Below are positions 6,797-14,864 of a DNA stretch of 15,416 nt, in pieces. Numbering within the stretch: position 1 is the first letter of the stretch; the number at the start of each line of letters is the position of its first letter. The notes under the pieces are model-generated. The model made no database searches. It was not told the origin of the DNA and was given only the letters and a program-made list of their open reading frames with translations. The stretch lies in assembly GCA_015259235.1 (NCBI GenBank), contig JABZGM010000029.1:1-15416 (forward strand), in the 5' to 3' direction. Made by a program: the position numbers and the translations under genes. This DNA comes from Alloprevotella sp. GTDB lineage: Bacteria; Bacteroidota; Bacteroidia; Bacteroidales; Bacteroidaceae.

Positions 6797-7423
6797 TTAG
6801 TGCACCAGCACTTTTTTTCCTCCCACAATGTAGAGTCCTGGCGATAGCGCTGAGGGCTGGTATTGGCTTTGCACCAAACGTCCATCGAGAGAATAGACTG
6901 TTGAAGCAGCAGAGGCAGCCTGACGAAGAGTGGCAAGCGCTGCTGGAGCAAGTGAGAAATTTTCTACATCGAAAACGATTTCTCCCGAAGTTTCGTCCAT
7001 GATGAGTTTGCACAACCAAACGTAGGTTTTGCCTTGTTCGGCAGCTCGAATGGCTTGTGCCACTTTGTTCGTTGTGGCAAGAAACACATGCGCCGCTACA
7101 TCATCATTTTGGGCAGTGGAAGTAGTGTCGTATTTCACTTGCGCAGTGTCGCCTAAAAGCACGATGTTGTCTTCGGCAGTAGCATTTTGGGGAGCAGTTT
7201 TACCATCTGCACCAAAGCCTACGAAAGGAGTTTTGACATAGAATGTTGTGCCTTTTTCCAACAATTCTCCCATTAAAGTTTCATTTCCCGTGATTTCGGT
7301 GAGAAGATAGGGTTTATCCTTGGTGCCATCGTTCTTGGCAGTTGGGTTTTGAGCGAAAGCCACTGTAGAAGTGAGCGTGACGAAGAGAGAAAGAACGAAC
7401 AGTTTCAGTGTAGAAAGTTGCAT
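6797..7423 (-). CDS. Small secreted protein with sorting-like C-terminal tail
   Basis: A 208-residue protein read from ATG 7423. A GTG 60 bases upstream would bury the signal peptide, so it is rejected. Residues 1-24 are a signal peptide ending TVAFA before QNP. Residues 33-95 (GTKDKPYLLTE...VKTPFVGFGADGKT) resemble residues 26-90 of the neighbour at 7571-8596, so the two appear related by descent. The middle is beta-rich with no catalytic motif. The end, TVYSLDGRLV (175-184) then LSPGLYIVGGKKVLVH (193-208), resembles the YDLNGR...GIYIVNGKKV tail seen in many secreted Prevotella proteins and, more loosely, type IX secretion C-terminal domains. Whether it drives sorting here is unproven. The function is unknown. 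Confidence 0.82.
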   Translation of the reverse strand: MQLSTLKLFVLSLFVTLTSTVAFAQNPTAKNDGTKDKPYLLTEITGNETLMGELLEKGTTFYVKTPFVGFGADGKTAPQNATAEDNIVLLGDTAQVKYDTTSTAQNDDVAAHVFLATTNKVAQAIRAAEQGKTYVWLCKLIMDETSGEIVFDVENFSLAPAALATLRQAASAASTVYSLDGRLVQSQYQPSALSPGLYIVGGKKVLVH

Positions 7424-7570
7424 AGGCTGAATAGTATTATGGGTGAATATGCGATTTATTTCTTGAGAAAATGATATTTTCACTTCTTCCTTGCTCTACC
7501 TTGCCCCCTTGCTACGACGCTCTTAGACTTTGTTGCTTCAAAAGGTTTCGGACTTGCCGTCTTTTGTTGC

Positions 7571-8596
7571 TTAGTGATGAACTATTTTTCGTCCGTTGGC
7601 AACATAGATGCCTTGGGGCAAAGTGTGAAGTTGTGAGGCTGTGCCTACCTTTCGTCCGTTGAGGTCGTAGATGTCGGTAGAAACGCTGGCACCAGATGCA
7701 GAAATCGTGCGCAGTGCGGTGAGGGTCTGACTGGTGAGAGGGATGAATTGAGTGTCTTCGAGCTGCAAAGTTTCCTTCAAAATTCCGATTTGCAGGGCAT
7801 TGAGGGCTAAATAAACCTCGGTGGGACGAGCAAGGGTGAGTTGCTGACCTTGATTTTCTCCTATCTCAAAGCCCACTTTGTCGTCGGTAGCAATAAATTT
7901 GTAGAACGTGCGGTTTTTGAGAGTCGGTTTAGTGGTACCTGCCATCAAGATTGTGGAAGTTATCTTAATGTTGCTCGAGTGGCTGGTGAGTGTGACGTTA
8001 TACGTACCAGGGGCTCCTTTCAATAGGAATTCGGTATAGCCATTGGGAGTGCCGGCAACTGTGGTTTGTGCTGGAAACTCAGCAGGAATGAACTTGCGCT
8101 CTTTGTTGGCTATGCGAGGAGCATAGAGTTTTATGCTGGGATTTCTCACTATGAAATTAGCCTTAGCGGCGAAAGCTCCAATGCCTTGTTTGCCGATGAC
8201 AGCGTGGCAAGCACCATCGAGTTCTTCGGCTACGAAGATATAGTCATTGTTTTCGTGAGCAAAATAGCCTTGCATCACCCAGTTGCTGGTGGCATCAGCC
8301 CATTGAAGTGCTTGGATGTAGTTGGTGCCACGAACGATGATTTGATGTTCGGCAGTGCCCACAAGGAAGTAGTCGCCTTCTTTATACTCAGCAGTCATCG
8401 TTTGTCGGCTATTTCCAAAACCGAGGAAGTCTGCTTTGAGGACAACTTCCTGCTGACTTTTGGCAAGTGCGTCGCGTTGTTCGAAAGCTTCTTGCACAGT
8501 AAATGGTGAATTTAGTGTGCCGTTGCCTGCAAAAGTGGTGAGAGTTGAGAGGGCTACAGCGACAAAAATAAGGATTTTTCGGATAAAATGTTGCAT
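7571..8596 (-). CDS. Secreted protein with sorting-like C-terminal tail, related to its neighbour
   Basis: A 341-residue protein from ATG 8596. Residues 1-23 are a signal peptide (MQHFIRKILIFVAVALSTL... ending TFA). Residues 26-125 begin GTLNSPFTVQEAF...VVLKADFLGFGNSRQT and match the pattern of the protein at 6797-7423: a GT..(K/S)P(Y/F) entry, then a VK.(P/D)F.GFG strand. The central region is beta-rich (FIVRNPSIKLYAP near 148-160, GTYNVTLTS near 197-205). The tail is IYDLNGRKV (309-317) followed by LPQGIYVANGRKIVHH (326-341), the same design as the neighbour. No enzyme motif is visible. It may be a surface or matrix component. It precedes its relative by 147 bases and follows the barrel gene after 174 bases that contain no clear promoter or terminator. 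Confidence 0.82.
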   Translation of the reverse strand: MQHFIRKILIFVAVALSTLTTFAGNGTLNSPFTVQEAFEQRDALAKSQQEVVLKADFLGFGNSRQTMTAEYKEGDYFLVGTAEHQIIVRGTNYIQALQWADATSNWVMQGYFAHENNDYIFVAEELDGACHAVIGKQGIGAFAAKANFIVRNPSIKLYAPRIANKERKFIPAEFPAQTTVAGTPNGYTEFLLKGAPGTYNVTLTSHSSNIKITSTILMAGTTKPTLKNRTFYKFIATDDKVGFEIGENQGQQLTLARPTEVYLALNALQIGILKETLQLEDTQFIPLTSQTLTALRTISASGASVSTDIYDLNGRKVGTASQLHTLPQGIYVANGRKIVHH

Positions 8597-8770
8597 CTAA
8601 TCGCTTTTTTGATAAATAAAATTGAAGTTTGTCTGTGAATTGTCTAGTCTGAGTTTGCAAAATGCAGCGTTTTTCGTTCTCTACTCTGACAAAAAGAGGA
8701 GAACAATGAGGAGTTTTGTAGACAAATGCTTTACTTTTGAAGTCATCATTGATAAGTTGTCTGCAAAAAT

Positions 8771-10507
8771 CTAATGAAGCAATCCTAAAGTGAAGGAAAC
8801 AGAAGTTCCGTGTAGTGAGGTGCCGAACGCTGTAGCATATTCTCCCGTGACGCGTGCGAAAAGGCGCACCGATTGTTGGCGCACTTGCCAAGGAAAATCG
8901 TAGCGCGCACTCAGAGCAGCGCGACCGATGTGGCGCGCATCAATGTTTTGCTGAGCTTCCCATAAAGGTGAGAGGGGAGATGTGGGATGCGCGAGAAGGA
9001 GTTGATGGCGTAATGCGAACGATGTGCCAACTTCTGCACTTGTCCACCAACCTTTTGTCAGGAGTTTTCCCCCTTCTAATGTAATCAAAAGACGTTGCGT
9101 CTCACGTGAGGAGGCGGAAAGGAGATAGCGTTGTTCGAAATTTTCATACCCCAACGACCATCCGTAGAAACCATCGAGTTGCTGATGGGTTAAGGAAGTT
9201 TCTTCCCAGGGAGAAGTGGTGTGAAGGGCGCGAAAATGAGTAAATGCGGCAAAGCGACTGTTTTGAAATCGCTTTTGCAAAGAAAGGAGAGTCTCGTAAT
9301 GGCGCGACACTATTTTGGTCTGCGGATCTGTGGTGAGAGTGAGCGACTGGGTGTGTTCGTTGGTGTATCCGCGTTGCCAGAGCACTTCATTTTGGTCGAC
9401 AAGCCACCAATTCCCCAAGCGTAATTTCCAAAATTCGGAGATTTGAAGATTTTGCCCCTCAAACTCCGAGGGGGTGTAGCGGTTGTTGCCAACGGCTTCT
9501 TCGTGGGAGCGTTGGAATCGCACAGAAAATAGGATGGCGGCTTTTTGAAACTCGCGACCAATATTGATTTCTCCTCCACCAGCATGTTCCACCCATTGGC
9601 GCATAAATCCCTGATAAGAACTAGCTCCCCCCGAGAGATGCTCCAAGCCGTGGAGGGTGTAGTAGTTCCATTGGGCATCTTGCTGCACACTGGTCACATT
9701 GTCTATCTTCTCTTTGCGACGTTCATACCACAATGTGGCTCCGATTTGTCCCCATCGTGGAGCATAAACCACTGCAGGTGCCAAGCGATAGTGCAAACTT
9801 CGGGCACGTGAGCGAGGATCTTTGAGACGAGCTAAATCATTGACGGCATATTTCACACCCAATCCGAAGTTCCAAGCCTTTGATGAGCGAGTTGCCAAAC
9901 GAAATTCGGTGTCCACAGTTTGTCCATCATAGCGACCGAGTTGTTCACTCCCAGCATTGAGGGGAGATTGTGGAAAAAAGGTTGTGTTGATGCCGAATGT
10001 AGTGGGAGAATTTGACAACCCACGCACGATTTCGCCCTTGTTGTAGGGCGAAAAGGACGCAGCGAGAAGCGACAACTCTGTGGCATTGCTGCGATCGTTC
10101 CAAGCACGTTGGTCGTAACGTGAGAGTCCATAGGTGAAACATCCTTGTGCCACGAGCCACGATGAGAGGGGTAGCTGCTGTTCTGCATAGAAAGCACCTA
10201 ATTGTTGGTTGGTGCCCTGCTGACTCGTGCGCAGGTCGCTGTGAGTTTTCCCGAAGGAAAAACCACTTTCTCCGCGTGCTACAAGAGGGAGAGGGTCGTG
10301 AACGATTCCCGCTGCATTGTGGGTGAGACGCCACAGCGAGAGTGCTTGCCACAACTGGCGTTGTGCAGCATCAAACTGCGACGTGCGTGCTGATGAGTTC
10401 GCTTTGTGTGAAGCGATGGTCGCTGCGGAAGGTGCGACAGCAGCACTATCCAGTGGAGTTGAGGCAGGATTCGCCAACGATATGCTGAAAAGGAGAGAGA
10501 GGATCAT
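8771..10507 (-). CDS. Outer-membrane beta-barrel protein, DUF6850 type
   Basis: A 578-residue protein from ATG 10507, the only possible upstream start because an in-frame TAA lies two codons before it. The N-terminus MILSLLFSISLA looks like a short signal peptide lacking the usual basic residues. The rest alternates polar and hydrophobic or aromatic residues typical of a barrel (FNFG-like strands, GWWTSAEVGTSFALRHQ near 490-505) and ends in a strand SFTLGLLH. The overall form and the position after a DUF4876 lipoprotein and a TonB receptor fit the DUF6850 family of Bacteroidota barrels. It is the last gene of the operon: only six bases separate it from the lipoprotein stop. It probably forms the second outer-membrane component of the same uptake system. 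The family name is from recognition, the role is inferred. Confidence 0.8.
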   Translation of the reverse strand: MILSLLFSISLANPASTPLDSAAVAPSAATIASHKANSSARTSQFDAAQRQLWQALSLWRLTHNAAGIVHDPLPLVARGESGFSFGKTHSDLRTSQQGTNQQLGAFYAEQQLPLSSWLVAQGCFTYGLSRYDQRAWNDRSNATELSLLAASFSPYNKGEIVRGLSNSPTTFGINTTFFPQSPLNAGSEQLGRYDGQTVDTEFRLATRSSKAWNFGLGVKYAVNDLARLKDPRSRARSLHYRLAPAVVYAPRWGQIGATLWYERRKEKIDNVTSVQQDAQWNYYTLHGLEHLSGGASSYQGFMRQWVEHAGGGEINIGREFQKAAILFSVRFQRSHEEAVGNNRYTPSEFEGQNLQISEFWKLRLGNWWLVDQNEVLWQRGYTNEHTQSLTLTTDPQTKIVSRHYETLLSLQKRFQNSRFAAFTHFRALHTTSPWEETSLTHQQLDGFYGWSLGYENFEQRYLLSASSRETQRLLITLEGGKLLTKGWWTSAEVGTSFALRHQLLLAHPTSPLSPLWEAQQNIDARHIGRAALSARYDFPWQVRQQSVRLFARVTGEYATAFGTSLHGTSVSFTLGLLH

Positions 10508-10513
10508 GGGAGG

Positions 10514-11731
10514 TTATTGCATGAATTTGCCAGGAGCCAGCGAAGTTGTCGTGCTGCAGTCGCTCGTGCTGTTGTTCGTGTCGAGAAGTTTGGTGCGTGT
10601 TTGTCCCTCCGTGGTGGAAGCTGCGCGACGATAAGTCACCTCGCCATTCCATCCAGAAGCCGAAGAAATGTGGGTGTATCCGGCATCTATGGTAGGATAA
10701 AGCCGTTTGCTCGACAAATCTACACCATTGGTCGGTGAAAATTTGATGATGTCTACCCCATCCAATACCGCAGATACAGGCATTCGCAAGTATTCTTGAC
10801 CACTGCTCTTGCCGTTAGCGTGAACTTTTGTCCATGAGGTTGCATCTTTGGCGCGAAAAATCACGATGCTTGTGGGACCACCTTGCACCAAGTTCATGCT
10901 AGACACCTGTGCCCAACTGGTGAAAATGAGGGGCAAAGCAGGAGTGGAGGGATTGTTCACGGTGCGTCCTTGCGCGTCTTTCACCTCATAGTCGGCAGCA
11001 CTGAGGTCATATTCTTGGGGAGCTTTGTTGTTGCGATGGTTGATAGCACTATTGACCACCAGCACACTCGCGCCGGGAGCGAGCATTCTTCCATCTTCGG
11101 GGAAACGAAAAGCCTGTTTCAAATAGAGATACTCAGGGGTTACTCCTAGCGCATAGGCTGGCGTGCTACTGCTTTCTAACAATCCAAAACCGAAGTCGGA
11201 GAGTCGGATGGGAGAGTCGGAGTTGTTGAAAAACTCTACAAACTTTCCTGCCGAATAGTTGCGATTGTTGGCATCCTTGCTACCCGAAGCATAGACCTTG
11301 CTCACCACCAACGTGGGCACGATTGCCACGTGCGTGGTCAAAACGAGATGATTGCGCGTTGCATCCACCACTTGTGCCGACAGGTTACCTCCTACCAGAT
11401 AATCGTTTCCTGCCACATCTTCGCCCGTGGCTTGGTGATAGTCGGCTGCACTCAACGTCCATGCTGTGGAGATGTTGTAGATGCCAGGAGTGAGGTTGGA
11501 AAATCGCGCCTTTCCTTGCTCGTCGGTGAGGGCACGGAGCGTATCGCTCTGGGTGATCAAAGCGACTATATGTCCAGTGTGTTGTGCGGTTTGACCGAAA
11601 GCTGTGGGTTGCTCCACCGTCACCTCAAGTTCGACAGCTTGTGTAGCCCCATCGAAGGTGAGGCAACTGGCAAAAATGGTTGAGCTGCTCACAAGAAGCG
11701 TGCCAGACAAAAAGAAGTGTGCTATGCGCAT
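10514..11731 (-). CDS. DUF4876-type lipoprotein
   Basis: A 405-residue protein read from ATG 11731, which gives a clean lipoprotein signal (MRIAHFFLSGTLLVSSST then IFASC, with Cys23 as the acylation site). An ATG at 11788 adds 19 residues and lies only seven bases after the receptor stop, so it remains possible. The intervening bases resemble the intergenic repeat at 1325-1349, which favours the shorter form. Residues 30-135 form a carboxypeptidase-regulatory-like sandwich (LTDEQGKARFSNLTPGIYN). Residues 139-235 resemble a lamin-tail-like fold (LVVSKVYASG...GKFVEFFNNSDSPIRLSDFGFG). The segment after Cys23 (LTFDG) lacks a strong acidic export signal, so surface exposure is uncertain. It is the middle gene of the receptor operon and is probably the substrate-capture partner of the TonB receptor, though the ligand is unknown. 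Confidence 0.82.
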   Translation of the reverse strand: MRIAHFFLSGTLLVSSSTIFASCLTFDGATQAVELEVTVEQPTAFGQTAQHTGHIVALITQSDTLRALTDEQGKARFSNLTPGIYNISTAWTLSAADYHQATGEDVAGNDYLVGGNLSAQVVDATRNHLVLTTHVAIVPTLVVSKVYASGSKDANNRNYSAGKFVEFFNNSDSPIRLSDFGFGLLESSSTPAYALGVTPEYLYLKQAFRFPEDGRMLAPGASVLVVNSAINHRNNKAPQEYDLSAADYEVKDAQGRTVNNPSTPALPLIFTSWAQVSSMNLVQGGPTSIVIFRAKDATSWTKVHANGKSSGQEYLRMPVSAVLDGVDIIKFSPTNGVDLSSKRLYPTIDAGYTHISSASGWNGEVTYRRAASTTEGQTRTKLLDTNNSTSDCSTTTSLAPGKFMQ

Positions 11732-11795
11732 CCTAGCACCTGACTTTAGTGCTTGTGGAGAATTGAGCGGAAAAGAGAAGAGCTTCATAAGCGAT

Positions 11796-14609
11796 TTATA
11801 GCTGGAAAGAGAGTTCAGCTCCGAAAGAGAAACTACCTGTGTTGCGTTGGGAGAGGGTGGTTGAAGTAGAGGTGGGGAGGAAGGGCTCATAATAGAGCGC
11901 ATTGTTCACATAGAACGAAAGTTGCGCCACCGATCCGAGTTCCTTGGTGAGGCGGAAAGCCAGATTCCACGTCGTAGGAGATGAAGTCGTCACATTGTCG
12001 CGTGGCGCAATCTCTTGTGCCGCGAGTGCCACGGCAGCCTGATGAGTGGGCTGGACTGCGTAGTATTTGCCATCAGCTCCAATATATCCAGAGCGCATGT
12101 CGGGCGTGATGGCATGTTCCACTAAGTTTTGGTCCAACCACGCCACGGGTTGTTTGGGAGCAACGTAGCTGAGGTTTGCATTGTGCCAAATCACTTGACC
12201 TGTCAACGAAGCTACCATGCGCAACACGGGAATATGCGTGACAAGGCGCAAGGTTTGCACCCAGCGATCGTAGCGACTATAGTCTAGTGCAGAGGGATAG
12301 CGCAATTTGATTGGAGTGAGTCCATATTGCGTGTATTGTGTAGGGAGGGCAGCAGGTGTGCGATAGTTTGGACCTCGGTCGTAGGCTTTTGTCCATTGGT
12401 ATGCCGTAGAGAGGAAGATTGTTGTGTGAAGGGGGTTAACCTTTCCTAAGTCGAGATCCATCTCAATGCCACGGTTGTCTGCCACGTTGAAGTTGCCGAT
12501 GCGTCCCGTTGTGGCGAAAACGATGTCGCGCCGTGCGGGATGATTGGGATCGTAGGTGGTGGGTTGTCCTGGAGTGATGCGCAGACCTTGCTCGGGGGTA
12601 AAGACATCTGCCTCATAGGTACGGTATTCTGTGTGGTTGGAAAAGCCATTCTCCGTGCGATCAATATAGGCGGTTACCGAGAGTTTGCGCGCTTGAGGAA
12701 GGTTGATGTCGAATCCAGCCTCCCATTTTGTTGCAGTGGCATTCTCCAAGGCGGAGGGTTGCACCCGATAAGCATCGGTGTGGTAGAGCAAGAACTGCTG
12801 AAGAGGCGCATCTTGCGGCATGTAGGAAGCTGCCACTCTATCTGTGTAATTGCGATCGGGATAGAGATAATCGAGACTGGGAGTCTTGCTGTTGCGTCCG
12901 AAAGCTGCACGAAGTTCGAGCCACTTGCTGGGATTAAAGGCGAAATTCACACGAGGGGAGAGGGAGAAAGTGCGGAGTTCGCTCCAAGGTTGCAGGGCAG
13001 TGAAGCGCAATCCTGTTTGCAGTTTCACACGGCGCACGGCATCTACTCTCCATTGCCACTGATCGTCTACAAATGCTGCAGCCTGATGCAAACCTGGCAC
13101 TTCAGAGAAAGCGCGTGGGCGTCCGTTGCTGTTGGGGCGCAAAGGAGCATTTTCGTCGAGATTGAAGAAACCGCGTCCAAAGTTGCGATCGTATTTGTAT
13201 TCTATCCCCATCTTGAGTGTCTGCATGAGGCGCCCGGTGCGGAAAAACATCGAGTTGTTGAGTTTGGCAAACACGTTGAGTGGACGTCCTTCCGTGGTGC
13301 CTGCAGCCCAATAGGAGGAGGTGCGCCAATTTACAGCGTGATAGCCCGACTCTTGGGCAGTGAGGAGGGGAATCAAGCCTGTGCCGCTGCCTACAAACGA
13401 AGCATTTTCTGCCGTGGTGGGAGCATATTGCACCCCAAGGGCATAGGTCAAAGTGCGCATCAATGGTTGTCCCACTTGGATGCGACCATTGTGAGAAAAG
13501 GACAAGAGGTCGGAGGCGTTTTTGCTGAAAGTGCCGTCTGCCGCTGCATCTGGGTCGTTTCCTGTCCAGTCGCGACCGCGCATCCATCGGATTTTCGTGT
13601 CGGTGTGCCAGGCGTGTGTCCAGTTTTTTGCCCATCCCAGCGAGAGTGTGTAGCGGTGGAAAGAGCGGGTCTTCATGCGCGGATCTCCCCACGCTTGAGC
13701 ATAATCGAGATGTGCATTGACGATGCTACCTTTTCCTGCGCGGAAACCTTTGCTCAGTGAGTGGTTCATCAGTCCAGGGTTCACTTTGCTCTTCCATTGC
13801 CACGGACTGACACCCGAGCGTGAATGAACAATCACCATGCCCGAGGTGAGATCGCCATATTCCGCTGAGGGAATGCCGCGCACCACTTCCACGCTTTGGA
13901 TGTCGTCTGCTCCGATTTGTCGTAAATCCGTGCCTACGGGAGCTGCTGCACTAAAACCGCCTTGTGAGAGTGTCCCATTGTTGGAGAGAGGAATCCCATC
14001 TACAATGATGTTGGTGCCAAAAGCCACGTTGGCATTGTTGGTGAGTGTGCGCAGTTGAAACGACTGTCGCTGTGTCATATCGGCATTTCCCATGAGTTGT
14101 CCCGGCACTAACTGCAACACATCTGCCAAACTCGTGGCTTGCAAATGGTCGATGGCGCGGCGACCTATGGTGCTCGCTGTTGCATTCCCTGCTTGATTGC
14201 GCGTAGCCGTCACCACCGCCTCTCCCAAACTCAAAGAAGTGGGAGAGAGCGCCACCACAACTGTTGTGTCACCTTGTAAGTTGAGTGAGGTTTCGCGCGG
14301 AGTGTATCCGACATAACTAAGCCCCAACTTGTAGCGACCCAGCGGAATGCGTTCTAAAGTTGCCACACCTTGTGCATCTGTGCTTGTGGTCAGTCCCAAT
14401 GGGTTGAGTTGCACCGGAGCAAAGGGAAGCGTTTCATTGGAATGATGTTGATCCACGAGTTTCACGCGCACATTTGCCACACGCTGTTGCGCTGCCATGG
14501 GAAGCACAGCCACTGTGGTCAAACCCAGTGTGCACAGTCCGACACAAACAGGACGCAAAGAGGATGAAAACGCAGAAAGAAAAGAGAAATATTGACTTTC
14601 AACTACCAT
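11796..14609 (-). CDS. TonB-dependent receptor with N-terminal carboxypeptidase-like domain
   Basis: A 937-residue outer-membrane receptor from ATG 14609. The signal peptide is long, cleaving probably after MAA at residue 40. Residues 45-122 are a CarboxypepD-reg-like domain (TDAQGVATLERIPLGRYKLGLSYVGYTPRE). GEAVVTATR (129-137) opens the plug, which includes LADVLQLVPGQ (161-171), IIVDGIPLSN (201-210) and VEVVRGIPSAEYGDLTSG (240-257). The remaining 670 residues are the barrel, ending in FGAELSFQL. It would import a substrate with energy from TonB-ExbBD. No SusD-like gene is adjacent, so it is not a SusC of a glycan locus. It heads an operon with the DUF4876 lipoprotein and the DUF6850 barrel, behind the promoter at 14630-14660. 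Iron, haem, cobalamin or peptide import are all possible. Confidence 0.95.
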   Translation of the reverse strand: MVVESQYFSFLSAFSSSLRPVCVGLCTLGLTTVAVLPMAAQQRVANVRVKLVDQHHSNETLPFAPVQLNPLGLTTSTDAQGVATLERIPLGRYKLGLSYVGYTPRETSLNLQGDTTVVVALSPTSLSLGEAVVTATRNQAGNATASTIGRRAIDHLQATSLADVLQLVPGQLMGNADMTQRQSFQLRTLTNNANVAFGTNIIVDGIPLSNNGTLSQGGFSAAAPVGTDLRQIGADDIQSVEVVRGIPSAEYGDLTSGMVIVHSRSGVSPWQWKSKVNPGLMNHSLSKGFRAGKGSIVNAHLDYAQAWGDPRMKTRSFHRYTLSLGWAKNWTHAWHTDTKIRWMRGRDWTGNDPDAAADGTFSKNASDLLSFSHNGRIQVGQPLMRTLTYALGVQYAPTTAENASFVGSGTGLIPLLTAQESGYHAVNWRTSSYWAAGTTEGRPLNVFAKLNNSMFFRTGRLMQTLKMGIEYKYDRNFGRGFFNLDENAPLRPNSNGRPRAFSEVPGLHQAAAFVDDQWQWRVDAVRRVKLQTGLRFTALQPWSELRTFSLSPRVNFAFNPSKWLELRAAFGRNSKTPSLDYLYPDRNYTDRVAASYMPQDAPLQQFLLYHTDAYRVQPSALENATATKWEAGFDINLPQARKLSVTAYIDRTENGFSNHTEYRTYEADVFTPEQGLRITPGQPTTYDPNHPARRDIVFATTGRIGNFNVADNRGIEMDLDLGKVNPLHTTIFLSTAYQWTKAYDRGPNYRTPAALPTQYTQYGLTPIKLRYPSALDYSRYDRWVQTLRLVTHIPVLRMVASLTGQVIWHNANLSYVAPKQPVAWLDQNLVEHAITPDMRSGYIGADGKYYAVQPTHQAAVALAAQEIAPRDNVTTSSPTTWNLAFRLTKELGSVAQLSFYVNNALYYEPFLPTSTSTTLSQRNTGSFSFGAELSFQL

Positions 14610-14629
14610 ATTGTTCTGTGATGAGTATG

Positions 14630-14660
14630 CAAAATTACGACTTTTTCATTGCATTTACAA
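14630..14660 (-). promoter_or_regulatory. Promoter of the TonB receptor operon
   Basis: On the minus strand this reads TTG (14658-14660), a 20-base spacer, then TAATTTTG (14630-14637). It matches the Bacteroidota consensus (TTTG, 19-21 bases, TAnnTTTG) apart from one base of the first box. The start codon at 14609 is only about 20 bases beyond, implying a very short leader of about 14 bases. No terminator is seen until after the third gene, so it should drive all three. Confidence 0.65.
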
Positions 14661-14703
14661 TACCTAAATCTAATGATTCCTAAGGTGATAACCCATAATC
14701 CCA

Positions 14704-14804
14704 AATCGGTCATTAGACCGTTATAGTGCAGATTGTTATAGAAAAGATGACAGGAAGTTATCTATTCAATTATGAGTAGTACTATAACGGTCTAATGACC
14801 GATT
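14704..14804. repeat. 24-bp perfect inverted repeat carrying dispersed repeat copies B and C
   Basis: Bases 14704-14727 and 14781-14804 are perfect reverse complements of 24 bp around a 53-base centre. Three more pairs match outside after one mismatch. Each arm contains the small dyad cggtc-taat-gaccg, so four half-sites lie in about 100 bases. The right arm and following bases (14784-14809) recur at 3290-3316. It lies between the RadA stop and the operon promoter, so it could end RadA transcripts, bind a regulator of the receptor operon, or be a mobile remnant. Confidence 0.75.
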
Positions 14805-14864
14805 GGGGGTAAAAGTAGCCCTCCCCAAAAATGCAGCACCACGAAAAAGCACTGTACAAAGGGG

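Noticed and set aside
12540..13760. 406-codon open frame on the plus strand
   Set aside because: Antisense to the TonB receptor barrel, whose homology is clear.
11796..14609. SusC of a polysaccharide utilisation locus
   Set aside because: No SusD-like lipoprotein, glycoside hydrolase or sugar regulator is adjacent. The neighbouring lipoprotein is of a different type.
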